Made by a program: the position numbers and the translations under genes. Source: Theristus sp. LFF4_11 (lineage: Eukaryota > Nematoda > Chromadorea > Monhysterida > Xyalidae). Taken from it: a stretch of DNA of 64,000 nt. This document shows positions 45,440 through 56,463 of this stretch, piece by piece. The stretch spans positions 1-64,000 of the forward strand of contig JASANC010004297.1 of NCBI GenBank assembly GCA_030248135.1, in the 5' to 3' direction. Position 1 is the first letter of the stretch. Each line of letters opens with the position of its first letter. The notes under the pieces were generated by a model. That model was not told the origin of the DNA. It ran no database searches and saw nothing but the letters and a program-made list of their open reading frames with translations.

Positions 45440-46320
45440 ACGGCTCCAGTCAGCTTAACGCATCAATCTGCGCCAGAGAATTCAAATCTTGCATCTTTAA
45501 GGCAACACCAGTTAAGTCCCCGAAGACAACGACAACAAGCACTTGAAGGACTTCACTTCCGTTTCCAGAATTTATAAAAGGATACGAAAGTTGTGTGCAA
45601 ACACCGGAAACTGCAAATGCTCCACAATGAGAAACGAAAGTCACATGGCCATGCCCACCCCCCCAATTATTGCAGCAATCTATCTGGAAAATTTGCTTCA
45701 GCTATTTGTGGATTTATTCAAACGTGTCCGGACTAAAAAGACGTCCTTTGCTTTAAAAACGCCCGTTTGTCAAAGTACGGGCACTAAAATCTCAGTCTGG
45801 TGTGACTGATTCGACATTCACCATTTGTTTACGGGAAGGAATCGGCTAAACGGAAAGTCTGGTTTTTTTGGTTTGCTGTGAACGGCAAGCGCATGTTTGG
45901 AGGCACATGACGTCATTTCAGTGGGACACGTTTAAAAAATGAGTCATATCTATATCAACCCCGGCTTGGAACCACTATGAACACGAGCACAAAAAGAAAA
46001 CAAACGCTGCAGAAAACAGCCAAAGACGCACATATCATCAACAGGACGCACAACGTCAAGACCCAGTAGACGGCAAATTTCATCACGCGCACCTTGTTCA
46101 TCAATGAAAAAACCGACCGCCGACGTTGACGTCTCTCGTCTCCTTCTGGCTGGTTCCGTTCCGTACCGTCCGGAGCGGACGCGGACAGTTGCTTATTTAT
46201 GCTGAGCTGAATGCTGAATTTGCATCATCATCGTTGTTGTCGCTGGCTATTAATAGCTGCCGCATGTGTGTACGTGCCAGACCCAGACCGATGCACGGCA
46301 CGCACAAAGGGCTTGATTGA
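45440..46320. other. Gene-free stretch
   Basis: No exon could be supported. The 5' end of the small coiled-coil gene should lie here. Confidence 0.35.
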
Positions 46321-46328
46321 GAGGGAAA

Positions 46329-46556
46329 CGTAATGCATCATTATTAAAACAGCTGCATCTGCAGTTCCGGTGCTCCTCCTCCATAACACAGGAAAGAAAA
46401 AATGCAAAAACTAAATTGATCATTTTCACCTTATCAAAAAGGCTTGGCTTAGGCTCAGGATCAGGTAGGTTTAGGATTAGGAACCTACAACGACTCATTA
46501 CAAGCAACCTCAGATCAAAAATCAAAAAAATCACTTTTAAGAATGTATACAAATCA
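46329..46556 (+). mobile_element. 224-bp dispersed element with telomere-like repeats, copy A
   Basis: Runs from CGTAATGCATCATTATTAAA through CAGCTGCATCTGCAG to GTATACAAATC. Near the middle is GGCTTAGGCTCAGGATCAGG, a decayed TTAGGN tract. AGAGGGAAA precedes the left end and follows the right end, a 9-bp target duplication. There are no inverted ends and no ORF. Confidence 0.8.
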
Positions 46557-46611
46557 GAGGGAAAAAGAAAATCCGGCCGGATTCAAAAAAATTGTTCCAC
46601 AACATCACAAC

Positions 46612-46790
46612 TAGAGGTGGAATTTTCAGAAAAATATAATTTCGCAAAAAAATTCTAGAATTTTTTCCAGAAAAATTTCGGTATTTTTTCCAATTTTTCA
46701 CGAGACCAAAAATGTCCAAATGAGCATTTTCCATAAAAACAAATGATGCGGGAGGTATTTTAATGTTGCTGAAAATTAGCGACGTTTGAA
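46612..46790. repeat. Dispersed AT-rich repeat (copy 1)
   Basis: GGTGGAATTTTCAGAAAAAT through CATTTTCCATAAAAACAAAT to GATGC and TTTGAAC is matched loosely at about 52655-52818 (GATGGAAATTTTCCGAAAAA, CATTTTCCATAAAAGCAAT, ACATTTGAAC). The ends are not defined. Confidence 0.5.
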
Positions 46791-47830
46791 CTAGGATAGC
46801 CTAGGGTTCATATTTATGTTGACACACTAAACTAGGGTAGCAGCCGCAGCCTATGGTTCATATAAAACTGTTGATACAGTCGAACTCACTAAAATGTGGA
46901 ATCAGCTGATTGGTCGACCGAGCGGAGGCTGCTCACACTCCGCACCGTTCTTTTTTCGTGGATTTGGATTTTATTGAAACGTGTTTCTTTTGAATGAGTG
47001 TGAATTTCCAGCACCCTTTCCATGCTAAAAATAAACTCAAAGGGTTGGAGAACTGCGAAATTCAATTTTTTTATTCAACAGCTCAAAATGCATTTTTTTA
47101 CTGACGACGACGACGACGACGTCGTCGCTTAATTTTTACGTGTGAACTGAAAGACAAAAGCCTGAAATGAGTGCGCTGTGTAGCCAGCTGAAGGGGGTTT
47201 CATTCCTAGCTGACCGATCGACATGCGTCCGCAATTTAAAAAAAATGCGTTCCGACTTCGCGGACGACGACGACACGACGACGACTTTGCTTTCATTTTT
47301 CATTTTCACCGTTTTCAAGTTGTTTTTGGTAAGCTGCTGTGTTCATTTACTTGGTGCACGCAGCAAACCATGCACAGCGCACTCCTTTCAGGCTTTTATT
47401 TTTCAGTCCACACGCAAAAATTAAGCGACGACGACGTCGTCGTCATTAAACAAAAAATACATTTTGAGTTGAGCTGTGGCATAAAAAATTTCTAAATTTC
47501 GCGGTCTCTAACCTTTGAGTTTATTTTTAGCACAAAAAGGGTGCTGGAAATTCATAAAAACACGTTTCAATAAAATCCAAATCCACGAAAAAAGAACGGT
47601 GCGGAGTGTGAGCAGCCTCCGCTCGGTCGACCAATCAGCTGATTCCACATTTTAGTGAGTTCGACTGTACACTAAACTAGGATAGCCTGTGGTTCATATT
47701 TATGTTGATACACTAAACTAGGATATTGTATAATATCATTCAAATTCAAAATCGTTGATACTAAAATATTTTTGCTACACTATTATTTTTTCAAAGATAC
47801 ACTAAAATAGGATAGTTTATTTACGGAATG
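46786..47830. repeat. Tandem repeats with the word ACACTAAACTAGGATAG
   Basis: ACTAGGATAGCCTAGGGTTC, CACTAAACTAGGGTAGC, CACTAAACTAGGATAGCCTG and GATACACTAAACTAGGATA recur on both sides of the mariner-type insertion at 46877-47667. The array predates the insertion. Confidence 0.7.
46877..47667. mobile_element. Mariner-type element with long inverted repeats
   Basis: The 791-bp element begins CAGTCGAACTCACTAAAATG and ends with its exact reverse complement. Arms of about 290 bp match closely, including GACGACGACGTCGTCG-type palindromes at about 47103-47128 and 47427-47444. TA flanks each end (46875-46876, 47668-47669), the Tc1/mariner duplication. The uninterrupted target GTTGATACACTAAACTAGG is seen in the neighbouring tandem repeat near 47712. 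About 200 bp of spacer encode no transposase. Confidence 0.88.
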
Positions 47831-47925
47831 ACCGATTAAACATGGCAGCTTTTTTCAGGGTGCAAGGAGCGCGCGAAATTTGAATGAAAGAAAAAAAACG
47901 TTCAGAAACCAAATTGTATGCCAAA
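47829..47925. repeat. Dispersed repeat, second copy
   Basis: Matches the HARS intron repeat at 16404 (GACCGATTAAACATGGCAGC, then TTTTTTCAGGGTGCAAG). Confidence 0.55.
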
Positions 47926-47929
47926 TTTG

Positions 47930-49383
47930 ACGCGTTTTTTTAGACTTATGGATTCTTCGTGCTATTCTGTTCACTCTTGCTCCCTTGAACACATGATTAG
48001 GAGTTATGTTGGCATTTTTGAAAAAGACAACTCCTAGTCTGCGACTGATCCCGCCTTGACGGGCTGCCTTATTTATTCGGCCATACTGTAGTTTATTTCC
48101 AATTCAGTTATTTTTTCAATGGCTACATGGCGTGGCCTGCATTCGGTGGCAAATTCATGTGAAACGGAAAACGGACTGCTTCAAATTATTGTGTTAAAGA
48201 CGCGTCTTTTGCCAATTGTCGTGATACAGTATGAATATTAAAATTTAACATACATCTAAGTTGGATCCTGGTTTATCTTTTACTTCAAAATTCTAGGATT
48301 GTCACGTGATGCCTGCTTTCTGTGCAGGCCACTGCTTTCTGTGGAAGGTCTGTACTCTGTCCTGCACATAGATCATGCATCAAACGATCACCACCACCAA
48401 CCAATCAGCTGATAGCGCATAATTTGGAGTTCTACCGTAATGTTTCAGTGTTTCAGTCAGATAGTTTTTATCCAGATAGTTTTTTAGAGTTTTCAACTAC
48501 GGTCTATTTTTTTTGCTCCATATGCCACATGTGGGCATGCGCAAACGCGTCATGGGTGTCCAACACTGCTGAATCCAACAACTTTACTGAGGTCAGCTGC
48601 TAAACAATTAAACACTGATAAACTTCCAGTCACTAGCTCTTTGAATTTTTGGAAACTTCTTTGTGCGTTTTGGTGAAATCTCAGAATAGTGCACAGTGGT
48701 ATGTTTTGGTGAAACCTAAAAAATGCAATGTGGATGCTTGACCTGTGGGTTTAAACGAAGTTGGCTACGCACTGATTTGATCTAGCCAGTTAGTGAGCTC
48801 GTTTGTTTCAATTATTGATTCCCATAATGAATTTTCCGTGAAAAAAATCATGGTTTTGAAGAATCGTGTAAAAATGTTTTAGCATCCTCAACAAATACCA
48901 TGTGGCTATTGTTATTGGAAATGAACAAATAAAAGTTGGATTGCTGAACTCAAATTTGCAGAATTTGCAAAGTTTCAAGCAACACAGCACCAGTGTTAGT
49001 TTGACAATTTTTAAACTATTACGCATCATCGTATTTTTTCTGAATTTTAGAAGAACTTGCGCAACGAAGTTTGTTTTTTGTTAAACAAACCGCAGCAAGC
49101 ACACGCCTGAACTGTAGTAACTTTAAAAACACCGCCACGCGTTTCTGTGAGCGTGACAATAATAACAGTAAAAAGTTTATCTTTCATTTATCTTTTTTAA
49201 TTCCTTTTTCGTTTGATTTGGTGAATGGTGATATTACTGCAACAGATTGACTGCACTGTGGTAGAATGTGAACATGTGAGGCCAGGAATTTCAGTAAAAA
49301 TGTTTACTTTAATGGGATAAAACGAGCTGTTTGGACAATGAACAATGCAGTAATCAGCATGTTTCAGTGATTATTTCGTTCAA
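47930..49383. other. Gene-free stretch before the DEG/ENaC gene
   Basis: AT-rich, no supported exon. It presumably contains the channel gene's promoter. Confidence 0.4.
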
Positions 49384-52300
49384 ATGGACTGTGAGCAGAA
49401 CAGTCGAGCGTTCTACGACTACGAGACCGAGTTATTCTCGTCCGTGACCACGTACCATGGCATCAGTCGCATCTACAACGCGAAGCACTGGCCGGCAAAG
49501 TGGTTCTGGACGGTTGTCGTTGCTGCCGCGTTCTGCATGTTCTTACTGTCGGTTGGTTTTGTCGGCTTGCCTCGAATGTTGTTTTTTTAGTTGCATTCAT
49601 GATTTCAAGTCGGAAATCGCATGGCCATGCAGCGCTGAAATTCATTGTTCATGAACGCAAAAATGTGCATCACCGCTGCCGCTGTGCTATTCGCGTGAAT
49701 GATTTGTGAGGGTGAGACGATTAGGCATAAAAGTAAGAGGAGAGTAGCGTCAAAGCCAGGGAGATTTTCAAACAAAACACTATGAAAGGATAACTAGCGA
49801 TACTTCGGTTTTTTCTAGGCAAAGCAAACGTTGCTAACGTTGCAACAGCATCCGCTTCAAACAAGCGTCTCAATTGCGATTCCGACCCGACAGCTGGTGT
49901 TTCCGATGGTGACGTTGTGCAACACAAATCCGATCATGAAATCAAAACTCAGAACACTCTGTGAGAAACTGATTTTTTCGTAAAAGTTTTTTATCAGGAT
50001 CTGTTTTTCTGTACAAGACAGCAGAGACGAGCTGTAAATGTTTGCATGTAAAGTGTATACACACAGTAAGTTACTATACCAAGTTGTGTGTCATTCCAAA
50101 CAGCGCAACACCTCTGTTCTTTGTAATTCCTCCTGTAGCCAGTTGGCTATAAGATCATAGGATGAAAATCTTGTCGAGCACTGCTCGCTGTTCGAAGAAA
50201 CACCTTTCAAAATAATTGCAATTCCTAGCGTTCATTGCAGACCCAAAAATGAACAGCACAGTGGTGCAGTACACGAGCATGATCAATCTGCAGCCGGCGA
50301 CGTTTCTGTCGAATCGACTACGATCGAAAGTTAATGCCACGATACTCGCACGGATGGACGCCGAGTTTCACGACTACGTACGAACGGTGGAAGACGGCCG
50401 CTTTGATGTGGCGCAGTTTCTGGACGACACGAGGTGGCTGTGGTTTGGTGCTCTCCAAACGGTGTATTCTGAGTTCATTCTGCGGCAATCAGCCAGTAAA
50501 ATTCAAGCCATCAATTTACGTGCATCACATCGCATCGCATGTATTGACCGTCGTAGATACCATTGCGACATCGTAGATTACGACATGATCAAACAGAAAA
50601 CATATGCATCCTGCACTGCATCTTTAAAAAAATGACTGAAACTGACTGACGGTTTTTTTCAAAGATGCAGCGCAGTTTTAAATGCAGTGCAGTTTGCAGT
50701 GCAAAAGGTTTTGTGTGATGAGGTTTCTGAACTGAACAAAAAGTTTTTGTTGAAAAACACTACATTACATTGTTATGGTCAATGGGTCCATGTTCAAGAC
50801 GTTGGTCGCGCAATATGCACCCACTTGATGTCACAAACTTTTTCTGCCTTTTTGATCTGATACCGGTTAATGTCTTTTCCAAATAAAATCTTTTGTTCTT
50901 AAAAAAAGAATGTAGCCAGAGAATCTGAATTCGCTGACGAACTGGGAAAAACATAGAGAAAGGGCAAACACCAGTACTGTATTTGTAAATGTTTTTTCCA
51001 TAGTTTCTCCTGCACTGATCTCGTGCTCGAGTGCGTGTTTGGCGGTCAAGCGTTGACGGTTGACAAATGTTGTGCTGGCGCGCAGTCAATTTTGACGGAT
51101 TTTGGCGTGTGCGTTCGCATCGATGTCACCAACTGGACAGCGTTGTACACATCGGAGAATGAAGGCAAAACTCTACAGGTCAGACAGAGAGAGAGAGAGA
51201 GAGAGAGAGCGACTAAAATTTTCCGATGAGTAAAGAAAAGTTTGAATTTTACCCGCTGAATGGCTGATGTAAGTACTTATTACACACCATTGAACTCACG
51301 TGTTGGTAAAATAGTAAAAAATTGCTTGCGAAATTAGTGGGGGAACTAATAGTAGAGTTAGTTAGCAGTAACGTTCGCTAGATGTATCGCGTGTCCGCGT
51401 ATGAGCGTTTGATTGCGTCGTTGCTGAGGAATCGGCTAAAAAAGGTCACGTTTCCAGGGTACCAGAGGGGGCCATGGTCAGACGATCATGGGCAGTGCAC
51501 TAGAAGGACTCTCGCTAACGATCAATCTGCACAGCCACAATGAAACTGACGGTATGAAGACTGCATGACTTTCAATTGTTTGCTAGTTAGAAGTTTCTGC
51601 TTTCCTACTGCATCAAAGACTTCTAGTTCGAGTTCTAACATGTCAACTTTCTTGTCAGTTTTTTTTTCAAATGAGAAAATTTAAAAAAAATTCAGTTTTT
51701 TCGTCACCAGAAAATGTTGTACGAAGCACTGAAGACACTGGACTAAAATTTCAAATCACACATGAAATGGAGAAATCGGACGAAATTCTTGGCAATGGAG
51801 GAGCAGTGGTTGCACCCGGCCACAAGGCGTATCTCGCCGTCACACAACGTCAGGTTATATTCATTCAGTTTCACACAGGATATGTTTCACTAAAGCGACA
51901 CAAAATTCAGGTTCAACTGCTTGACCACGCAAACTGGGGCAACTGCAGCACCGGCTGGCAGCACCAACAACAGCAACTGGGTGCAAAAGGACCGCTGTTA
52001 GTTGTTAAATCTGAAGCACGGATGTGTGATCAAAGACGTCGTTTACATGAAGCTGATTGGCCGACCTTACCCATGCGATGACGTACCCAAGACGTCGCGT
52101 TTGATGATGATTTGTTTGTGTTTGTTTGCATGATGCAGCCAATCATAAAGTTTGGCCATGGCCACAGAGTAACCCGGCGCAATCACCGGAACCACCGAGC
52201 ACTAATCCAATGAGCTTATTGCTTTCCTCTGCTTGTGTTACTTGGAACAAGCATTCTATGCTTTTAGAAAGAACACCTGGCAATTGTACATGCCGGATTC

Positions 52301-54336
52301 GAAGTATTCCAATGCAAATTGCAATACGAATTGCCTGCTGAATTTGTACGACCAAGAATGTCAATGTATTCCATTGCACTTCGGGGACTACAACGCAAGT
52401 AGGTTGTTGCTCGCAAAATTTTAGTATTTCAATTCGTTTTGTTTTGTTTCAATGTTTTTTTGTGAATATGTTTCAGTCTAATGAAACGAAATATATCACA
52501 TTCGCAACGCTTTTCTGTGCTTCATTTCCACCTTTATTTTCACAGCGGCACATGCCAGTTGTACGCCGGTGCAACTGTACAAATGTATGACGTCCACCAT
52601 GTCGGCGTCGTTTGGAACTTGTGCGTGTATGACTTTGAAAATTGTGGCTCTTCTTAGAGATGGAAATTTTCCGAAAAATATATGAGAAAAATTTTCGGAA
52701 ATTTTTCCGGAAAAATTTTGTAGGTTTTTTCAACTTATCCGGCAACTAAAAAATAACCATTTTCCATAAAAGCAATTGATGCAGGATGCAATGTTGCTCA
52801 AAGTGAGCAACATTTGAACCAAAAATCGAAGATGCAACCGACAATGCGGCGGACTGGTTTTGTCCTTTTTCGGCGTATTATCTTCAGCGTTCATAAAATC
52901 ACGGAATTTTATTTTGAACCGAAAGGAAAATTTCTTGAAAATGCCACCGCTAGTTCTTCTGAATATAGTCGACGAAAGTTTGGAATATCAAAACTCAAAA
53001 CAGTCTTGCGTTTTGAGGATTGGCCTTGAACAGTCTTTGAGTGTATCTTCAGAAATAAATAAACTGTACTCTGCAAAGGCTGAACATGGACTGGATTAGT
53101 GGAATAAATGGCCCTTCTTGATTTACTTGGCTTTTTCTTTTCTGAAAGGTCTTTACAGTTTTTGAGCGATTTTTTTTTAATTCTAGACCTGCTAAAGAAG
53201 TACTGGTTCGACTACTGCAGTTGCGGTGTGGAGTGTGACCACGTCGAGTACAGCACCGAACTTTCGTACACGCAGTTGGACACGAGCAGCCCCAGCCAGG
53301 CACTGCCAAAAACGGCAATCGCAAACTCACTCGCTGTTCAGTTCGCTGTGGACGCTGAGACAGCCAGGTAAGTTGACATCCAAAGAAACTTGAGCTGAGA
53401 TAAAATTCAACGTAGTACGCCTCTGCAGCTGGCTTTTAGCGTCTGATTTTTTAATTAAGGTCTGGTTTTTGTTGCTGTTGGTTGTTGTTGGTGGTTTTAG
53501 GCGATATTTTTAGCCAGGGCTAACCCAGAAAAGCGTACAGAACGCCATTGAGCAGGGCGCCCATCGAGTTTTCTCTGTCATTAAGTGCCAACACACCCCT
53601 CGGCGGGGCCGAACGCACAGACAAGCGCTACTACCAGGCCACGAGGCCAAGGGTAACATGCCTGTGCGACACTTGCCGGAAAGCGGTGCGCGCACGTTTG
53701 ACAGAGATTTGACAACAATTTTAATTTATGTGATGCCTTCCAGAAAGGATTTCGTCCAATTGAACGTGTTCATGAAACATTCTTACTACGAACTGCATCA
53801 GCAACAGAAGGCCGTCTCACAAATCAGCACACTCGGTCTGTTTACATCATTTTTTACAATTGTTGTTCCCTGTCATCATATTGTACTTAGTTCAAAAATC
53901 GCAAACAACATTTGCCTGGAATCGCAGAGAGCTTCTGTGGTTGCGTGCACTAAACGTTACTGCTTGCCTTTTTACAAGTCTGCGTTCTTTTTTTCCTTGT
54001 TTTTCTGTGCTTACAACAGTAACGGGATCAACCTACTTAGCTGTAAAGCTCATTCTGAAAAGCGGCCACACCACACACATGTGCACAGGCACGATCGGCG
54101 GCATGATGGGCTTGTGCATGGGCATGAGTTTCGTGACCCTGATGGAGATCGCAGTGTTCACGGCAAAGTCAATTTGGGGCATGATATGCGCGGTCGGGCA
54201 CAATGGCGCACGCACCAGGGCACGCTACCCATTGGTGAACAGGCGCAAGGCCAGCGCGCAAAACGACCAATCAGCGTTTGGCAAGTTCATGCGAAGATTG
54301 ACGGTCACAACTGACTCCGAGCGGGCGTTGGCGTGA
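49384..54336 (+). CDS. DEG/ENaC-family amiloride-sensitive sodium channel subunit
   Basis: Plasma-membrane cation channel subunit of the degenerin/ENaC/ASIC family. Exons: 49384-49549, 49819-49960, 50241-50433, 51004-51178, 51458-51551, 51711-51853, 51911-51980, about 52269-52401, 52546-52620, 53187-53367, 53744-53835, 54089-54336 (TGA). Exon 1 has the gating motif HGISRIYNAKHWP and TM1 (VVVAAAFCMFLLS). Exon 2 has FPMVTLCNTNPI, the FPAVTICN box. Exons 4-10 supply the Cys-rich extracellular domain (KCCAGAQSILTDFGVC, NCNTNCLLNLYDQECQC, CTPVQLYKC, DYCSCGVECD). Exon 12 has IGGMMGLCMGMSFVTLMEI, the pre-TM2/TM2 pore with GMS at the G/SxS selectivity position. About 570 residues, the usual size. The start of exon 8 is uncertain. 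Which sub-branch it belongs to cannot be told by eye. Confidence 0.92.
51183..51210 (+). repeat. (AG)n microsatellite
   Basis: About fourteen AG units directly after the exon-4 donor of the channel gene. Confidence 0.9.
53509..53652 (-). mobile_element. tRNA-derived SINE, copy 3
   Basis: Read on the minus strand it starts CCTCGTGGCCTGGTAGTAGC, passes GGCCCCGCCGAGGGGTGTG, CACTTAATGACAGAGAAAAC and GGCGTTCTGTACGCTTTTC, and ends GGGTTAGCCCTGGCTAAAAA. It lies in a channel-gene intron, antisense, and gives the empty site for the Harbinger-like insertion in copy 2. Confidence 0.8.
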
Positions 54337-56189
54337 TTTTGCAAGTCCTAGTCTAAAGCAACAATACACTCAGTTATAACGCAGTAAGGTTGAAATGGTG
54401 CGCGCAGTCGCAAACACACCGGCACACACACACACACACTCGCGCTGCAGCACGGTGTGTGCTCACGTGTTTGTTTGTGACTTGTGCAACGTTCAGGGCA
54501 AAATCGGTAGATCGGGTCTTTAAACGAACAAAAGCCAAACAACAGTGAAACCTGCAGTCTGGGACGGTTTAGACGTTCTCTTACATCTTGGTGTTCTATT
54601 TTCTATTTTTTTGGCATAAAAACTACTTTGAACATCACCAAAAGATCGTTTATTTGATTTTTTCACATAGGATACTTTGACAGTTCTGATTCAGGTTATT
54701 CCAGTATTTATGGCAACTTGAAATATGAAGTAAAAGTAACACATTATACAATGTACAAAGAAGTACACTGAAAAACAGGGAAATACAACCATCAGAAACG
54801 CAAAACAGTATTTTTGGCTCGAGCTATGTAGTCATTACACATAAAAGGAGCAGTTAAATAAGTTTTAAAGAATGACCCTGTGAACTCTGGTACAGTCTGT
54901 TCAATAGAACGCGGCAGGCTATCAAAACCAAGAATGATCTTAAAATTCAAACTCGCGCGCAAACACACACTTGTTGACGGGTCTGACTTTTTGCACACTG
55001 ACAGCCACACAAACAATTTGCCCGACAGACCACAAGACCAACGTTAGAAAAACGCGAGATTTTGAACAGATACTATTCAATTTTGAGCGTCTGACACGTC
55101 CCCATTGTGCAGCCTTCATAAAAGCTGGGTCAAAAAGCAAAAAAATATGAAAGCGGTCACAAAAAATGAAAGGGTTATCGCCGTAATATGAAAAAACCTT
55201 CATTTAAAAAAATAAATAAATGAAAGGCGAACAGGCATGCACTTTCCAATCGTGCACTGCTGTGAGTTTGCACACTTGCGCACATAAACACACAGGCGTA
55301 TACGGTACCAGTGTGTTTGTGTATGTGTGTGCGCAACATCATAAGAAGACATAACAATATCGATCTTTAGAACTCGATTGAAAAAGATTTTTTGAAACAG
55401 ACTTTCAAAAAGATCTGTTTATGACTCAAGACTGCAAAAAATAATGACTCACAAAAACACATTGGCATTCCGTTGCAAAGGAAAAATATTAATTCAGTTT
55501 TTTTAAATACCGGTGCGAAAATAACCCAAAAGCTGGAATCGACTGCAAACATGAACGAAAATAAAACTGGCTAAAATAATACACACGCTCATAAAACTGA
55601 ACTGCATATTCTAATGAACACTCAAAATCAAAAATCCAAACAAACACGTACACCGAAGACCTTTGTAAACTGCATAAACTCGGTTAGTGTGCTAAAATAA
55701 AACAATAAAGTGAAAAAATGAAAACTATGCAATAGTTTCCTAAAATTTCATTTGTGCCTAAAAATTTGTTTTCAAATTCAACCCACAGTATGTTGTCCTA
55801 GTGAACAAGTAATAATTTAAAAAAATAAAAAGTACCGTCTTTTTATGGCATAACTCTTTTGGACGGAGTACAACGTTCAAGCATTTTCAAAACCTACTTC
55901 CAATGGCTGCATTTAACATGAATTTTGTTTGAAAACCCATTCGAACACACACAGTCACTCAAGTGTCGACTCAACAAGCAGCAAGCTTCGAAGATGTCAA
56001 AATGGATGACTCTGATTATAATGTGAGAGCAATTCGAAAAAACAAAACAGACAACAAAATTGAACAGCACACACGGTTTGGCGCAAAAACCGGCACTAAA
56101 ACACACCAGCTACATACATATATGATCAAGCTGCTTCACTTGAACGTGCGAGGTCCCCCACTAAAAACTTACACCCGTTTATTATCTTT
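54337..56189. other. Gene-poor AT-rich stretch
   Basis: AATAAA hexamers occur (for example near 55700), but no exon, RNA or terminal repeat was recognised. Confidence 0.4.
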
Positions 56190-56372
56190 TCTGTTGGTTC
56201 CGAGATTCAATGCGCCCACCGAAAGGGAAACACTTTCCTGCATGACGCGAGAATACAAAATTGATAGTGATCCGACTCCTTAAATAGGGTCGCGTGACTT
56301 CGACTATTTTGAATTGCCCCATAAAGATTGAAACTAGTTTCTCTTTTACGTCTGCAAACGCATTGAGTCGCA
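56190..56372. mobile_element. Foldback MITE, copy 6
   Basis: From TGGTTCCGAGATTCAATGCG to CGCATTGAGTCGCAAACC, with ATGACGCGAGAATACAAAAT and TTTTGAATTGCCCCAT as inner arms. It lies about 90 bp beyond the elongase stop codon. Confidence 0.8.
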
Positions 56373-56463
56373 AACCTACAAAAATGACAACAACAATGCA
56401 ACGCACACTGCTCAGCACACTGCAGCCCCGCACGTTGCACCCAACGCCCGTTGTGTTCCAGCG

